The notes below the pieces were generated by a model. It was not told where the DNA came from. It did not search any database and saw nothing but the letters and a program-made list of their open reading frames with translations. Positions 59,330 to 64,000 of a DNA stretch of 64,000 nt are shown piece after piece. Origin of the DNA: Salticus scenicus (taxonomy: Eukaryota > Arthropoda > Arachnida > Araneae > Salticidae). A program made the translations under genes and the position numbers. The stretch is taken from positions 273,801,195 through 273,865,194 of the forward strand of contig OZ005656.1 in assembly GCA_963930645.1 (NCBI GenBank). The letters run 5' to 3'. Position 1 is the first letter of the stretch, and each line of letters opens with the position of its first letter.

Positions 59330-61550
59330 AAAATGTTTTTCCTATCCTCCATTTTGTCTGAAAGATAAAGGTTCCTGTCCTAATGATATTACGAACTGAA
59401 GTCGTATTTTGAAAAATCACCTTAAATACCACCTTTAAATACCTACTGAAATATCACATTTTGAAATATCACCTTAAATGTGAATGCTCTGAAAAAAAAT
59501 TAAATACGTACATACAAATATATACATAGTTGTCACACCCTTTAGAACCATTCTTCAATAAATACCACTAAAATTTTCTAATAACATTTTACAATATAAT
59601 TAAATGTAGATAATTTGCAAAAATCAGTAAAAATTTATATTAAAAATTTGTAGTAATACATCTTGTTTAAATACTGGAAAAGTTGGAAATTATCCATATG
59701 TACAGAAGTAAAATAATACAAATTGCTGGTGGCGAATAATCATAAAAGTTTGTTATAAATAACTTAAATAACTAAATCACGCACTTGTTTCGGATCGAGT
59801 TATTTGAGCATGACAAGTCGTCAGGGAAAACATGTACCACGATTGTAGCATTAGGAAATACTGCACTAAAGTCTACACATTTTTTTTTTTTTTTTTTTAA
59901 GAAATTCGGGGAATGTGCTCTTAAATATTTTTCTGTAACTAACTTGATACACAAATTTATTACATTATTGATTTGTGACGTAAAAGAAAAAGAAACGCCA
60001 GAAATGAACATCTAGTACTCTCATTTACAGATGAAAACTTGTGTTCCGAGTTATGTTTCATCTCAAAAGACAAGTGTAATTGAAAATAGTAGAAACGGTA
60101 TTCTGTTTTTCTAGTTAAAAATTTACTTATAACACACATCAATTATTAGCAGGAGAAACATTGCAATGTACCCAAATGTTTGCTTGGCCAGTGATACAAC
60201 TTGGTCTCTTGTCCATAGAACAAATATGGAAAGAAATAAATCGACATTTTTAAAAAGTAAAAATGTTATTTAATAGGTTTTTTGTACCTGTTTTTCAAGC
60301 GGAAATGCCAATAGAAATGGCAGAAGAATCTGGATTTAAAACGCTAGGTGCAAATAAATGCAAATTTAAAGCAATGCATATACATACAGAAAAATATGCA
60401 AGTCAGTTTAACAAATAAATGTTGAGGTTATATGTAATAAAGTATTGCTTATTCAATTGTATGTACATAAAATTTAATACATTGGGCATATTGCAAAAAG
60501 TACGTATGCTTCCATAAATTATTTTACATGTAAAAATAATGAAAATTAACTAAAAATTTAAATTCTAAATTTAAGCATAACTTTCTATTTTGATATAAAT
60601 AGATATTTCTTATTTGAGTTCACACCTTTTATAATGAATAAATTTATACAGATTTTACACTATTTTTTAAAATCAATAACTAGTTAACTTTATTGAACTT
60701 GTTTGTTTTTTTATTTCGGTTTCAAAGAAGAAATAAAATATTTTTTTTTTAGTTAAATTTACTTTTTTTCCGGTTTGAATTCGAAACTACCAGTCACAAA
60801 CAAGGAAAACACTCTCCGCCGTTTCCTCATCCTTGCTTGCAAAGACTATCTCTGTCTGTTTTTTATTTATTATTCATTTTTTTTTTTTTTTTTTTATAAA
60901 AAATAGAAAAATTCTGACATATTATCATCAATTTTAATTAATCAGAAGTTCTAATATAATTTTTTTTCCTATCTCAATATCGGTTATCACTTGGTAGTTT
61001 TTGTAGGTACACTCTACACTGATTCGTAAAATTTTGCTCAGCAGAGCATTATGTGAATTATTTTCCTTGTAAGAATTTTGAATAGTTTTCAAAAGTCATT
61101 TATGTTATTTGAATGGACAGTTTTGAAATGAATATCAACATTCTGCTTTAAAAATTTCGTAAATTATTCAAAATTATATTTTTACACCATGGAAAATTCT
61201 TACAATTCGGCAGATAAAACTTTATGTAATTATTAAAGCCATAAAGTAATGCAACATAGTTTTAAAAATATGCCGTCCATAGAAAAACAAAAAGTTATAG
61301 ATTTCTATATTGGAATATAAAAGCGGGGTTAACCGAAAAAATGCTCGGTACTTCATGAACGCCTTTGGAAGTGGCACCGACATTAATATGTTATTCATAG
61401 AAAATGAACGCCTGTACACATCCTTTCCCACGAAATATATTATCGTCTGAAATATAATGTAAATCTAAGTTTCTTTTATATAAATTTAAACTACGATTAA
61501 AATGGTGAAATTCAAGTAACGAAATATCATTTAGATTCCATTAATTTTTG
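59330..61550. other. Gene-free AT-rich stretch
   Basis: A T tract at 59880-59898 and others near 60878. No gene or classified element. Confidence 0.5.
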
Positions 61551-62793
61551 TATAGGGAAGAATGGGGATGAATGGGACATTTTTCACGTTTTTATTAATA
61601 ACGTTCACCATATGCAATTCAGAATTTTGTAACATTGCTCATAAGCACACTTCAGTAATTAGTTACAAAAAAACATACTAACTTTAATAAAAAGTTATAA
61701 TTTTTAATTAATAATATTTTTTTTACATGCATGTGTATTGTCCTATCCATTCTCACATATGGGGATGAATGGAACAGAACTGAAGTTAACAAAGAAAAGA
61801 AAACAAAAAGGAAAGTAAATATTTTTTTAAAGTTAAATTGGTTTATGTGATTTTATTACACACTAAGGATTTATTGAAATTAACAAAAACTGATATATTG
61901 ACTCAAATTAACAACGAAAGACAAAAGTCCTTTAGTTCGCACAGTTCCTAGTGCTCTAGGCTTTGGTAATTTAATCTAATAATATTTAATCTAAAAATAA
62001 ATATATAAATAAGACAGTAGAGAGATATAAATCATTATAATAGAGTACAAAATATCGAGATAAATTTTTGTTTCTGACTGATCGAGAAAAATAAGCATTC
62101 TATGCTGTATCACATTAATAATCACGAGGATTTATTTAATTAGCTTGATTGAAATTGTGATTTTAATCAAATTGTTATTAGTTTATTTATTTTTTTTAAT
62201 TATTGATATTATTGATTTAAGTTGCGTTGAATATTCTAACTTAGAATTTTTTTAATCATAATTATTATAAACAAAAATCGGAACAATTAATTTGAATCTA
62301 TTTTTCTCTAAATCCAAATTTGTTTACAATTTGTTTTAATACAATTCTTGTGTACAATTTTAAATTAGCACACAGTGGAGAATGTCCCATTCATCCCCAT
62401 TCAAACTGTCGCATTCATTCCCACCACCACATGATCACATAAAACAGGAAATATGTTTAATAAACAATTGTCAATATTCTTCTTGAATATCATAAACACA
62501 GTAAAAGATTATGCCTTTTCATCATATAAGAGTTATATTAACTTTAATCAAATAGTTAATTTCTTAACTACTACCTAATTGAATCAGTAAAAGTTACTTT
62601 GGCAGCAGAAAAAGACACTTTAAAATTTTTCTGCCCTTCTATAGATAGCACAACTCTGAAACTATATTTGATGAATGGCCTCAGTGCTGCCATATATCAG
62701 AAAAATTGTCAAGTTTCTGGTGCATGCAAAACACAAAAATTTTGCTACTGTCCCATTCATCCTGCGTCCCATTCATCCCCACTTTCCCCTATT
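61551..62793. mobile_element. Unclassified element with GGGGATGAATGGGAC inverted ends
   Basis: The left end ATAGGGAAGAATGGGGATGA matches the complement of the right end (ATAGGGGAAAGTGGGGATGA). The word GGGGATGAATGG recurs near 61761 and, reversed, at 62390-62410 and 62752-62780. The interior is AT-rich with no recognisable transposase. A frame at 62599-62946 runs through the right end and is not convincing. Confidence 0.55.
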
Positions 62794-62796
62794 ACG

Positions 62797-62905
62797 ACAC
62801 TTTCCAACGGTTTAGCAAAAACAGTCGACTGGAGCAAAACCTTTAGCAAAAACAGCAAAAACAGCTTTAGCAAAAACTTTAGCAAAAACAGCAGACTTAA
62901 GTACC
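62797..62905. repeat. Minisatellite of TTTAGCAAAAACAGC-like units
   Basis: About five or six irregular copies of TTAGCAAAAAC separated by CAGC, CAAAAACAGC or CTTTAG. Confidence 0.8.
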
Positions 62906-63320
62906 AAATTGCGTCATCGGATGCACAGTTAATTGTCATATTTTAACGAAAATAGTTGGGTGAATAGTAAATATATTGTGATACTACGGTATTACAATTT
63001 TAATTGATTTTAAGTGCTTTTTTACCAGCATCCTTTATGTTTTACTCTAAACCGATTATAGAACGTCTGGCATATATGTATTATAGCCTAATAAAATGTA
63101 ACATATGGCATATCTTGATGGCAATTGAGGTCTTGACCACAGGAACCCTAAGGAGGAAAAAAACAGGTTTAAGAAATCCATTTACCTGACCAACTTCAAT
63201 AAATATATTTTTTATAAAAACTATAAATTTATAAATGTATATATGATATTTTGTAATTGTAATATTTAAATATTGTAATTACATTTTTAATATTTCATAG
63301 CAGTCAACCCGTCCACTTTT

Positions 63321-64000
63321 TACTTCTTGATACAAGGTATAAGGAAGTATAGTAATCCCGATTTGCGAAATGGATTTTGCATTTCACATTGCTCGAAAAC
63401 GAATGATCGCTGAATGTTGCCAATTTATACGTGTGACTGTCATGATGTCTAGTTGTACACCTGCAAGTGTCGTCTTAACACGAGCTCTCGTTTTAGAGAT
63501 ATAAGGGAATTTGCACGATTTTTCGTGACGTCTGTATGTATGCGTGTCTCTGTGTGTGTGTGTATGTCGCATAACTCAAAAACGGTTGGACGTAGAAAGT
63601 TGCGAATTGGTACATAGGTTTATTATAACATCTAGTTGTGCACCTCCCTTTTTGGACTTTGTATTACTTTCCGTTTTGGAGATATTTAGGAAAATTAGGT
63701 TCATAATGGCCAAAATGTATCAAAAAACGGTTTGGACAAATCTTGCAATTTAACTGACTTCCCGACTAGCTAGACATTTGAAACTTTCAGAAAAGTTCAG
63801 AACGCGTTGACAATGCATTTTTTAAAATAGTTTTAGCCAACTGTTTCTAATACCTGCTGCCTTTAGCAGCGTTTATGTGATTCAACAGAAAATGTATTTA
63901 ACTAACTTCTCGACTAGCTAGACATTTGAAACTTTCAGACTAGATCAGAACACGGTTAAAATGCATTTTTTTAATACTTTTAGCCAACTTTTTAGGGTCC
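63321..64000 (-). repeat. Element of the hairpin/microsatellite group plus two TCTAGCTAGT blocks
   Basis: Hairpin TACTTCTTGATA/TATAAGGAAGTA at 63321-63349, a TGTGTG run at 63546-63564, and repeated GTTGTGCACCT/GTTGTACACCT words (63451 and 63634). Two copies of CGACTAGCTAGACATTTGAA at 63763 and 63912 are the reverse of the end of the repeat at 13262 and 58810. It runs off the window edge. Confidence 0.5.

Noticed and set aside
62599..62946. 115-residue open frame
   Set aside because: It crosses the right end of the GGGGATGAATGGGAC element and a minisatellite, and matches no known family.

Overview
The window looks like non-coding DNA from an AT-rich animal genome. An arthropod, perhaps a chelicerate such as a spider, is the most likely source. 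This is inferred from the transposon mix: animal-type Copia, Jockey/I-like LINE tails, a Penelope-like element with a GIY-YIG domain, several Tc1/mariner lineages, piggyBac- and hAT-like MITEs, tRNA-derived SINEs and Helitrons. No convincing host protein gene was found. Apart from the transposon proteins, the open frames are short and mostly come from microsatellites, homopolymers or repeat DNA.

Layout. 0-2.5 kb holds the 3' half of a Copia retrotransposon whose pol frame is open from the window edge to its stop, then a polypurine tract and a candidate 3' LTR. 4.6-5.4 kb is a decayed LINE RNase H region containing a MITE. 5.9-6.3 kb is a mariner relic, directly abutted by a 2.5 kb non-autonomous Helitron (6318-8791). 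A 3.3 kb relative lies inverted at 38975-42250. 9.8-10.5 kb is a GC-richer block that may be a solo LTR. 10.7-13.0 kb is a mariner-type transposon with roughly 400 bp terminal inverted repeats, a dead transposase and a nested MITE. 14241-15672 is a complete Tc1-like element with an intact 340-residue transposase. 17.1-18.4 kb is a decayed Penelope-like element with a hammerhead-ribozyme-like fold next to its coding region. 19-21.3 kb holds foldbacks, a 51 bp LINE tail, a transposase C-terminus and two piggyBac-like MITEs.

24.5-33.7 kb is mostly old repeats. It includes a 76 bp hAT-like palindrome inside a CA microsatellite and a 5'-truncated LINE (31959-32937) with a clean 13 bp target duplication and a TA array grown inside its RNase H region. 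At 34010-34262 lies a perfect 253 bp palindrome with hammerhead-like folds on both strands, flanked by a 12 bp direct repeat; it is the most unusual object here. 35-64 kb holds further MITEs (one family has two full copies and a relic), SINEs, segmental repeats, a Tc1 relic and an unclassified element at 61.55-62.79 kb.

A motif around GACCTCAAAACGTGTAAATC, together with a terminal hairpin, recurs in the tandem arrays of both Helitrons and in several dispersed elements, suggesting one transposition lineage or a mobile module. Several insertions can be ordered: Helitron A abuts a mariner relic, a hAT-like MITE lies inside Helitron B with copy A as the empty site, a MITE lies inside a transposon arm with the opposite arm as the empty site, and a LINE tail lies inside a foldback. 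All reading was by eye; repeat boundaries without a target duplication are approximate.
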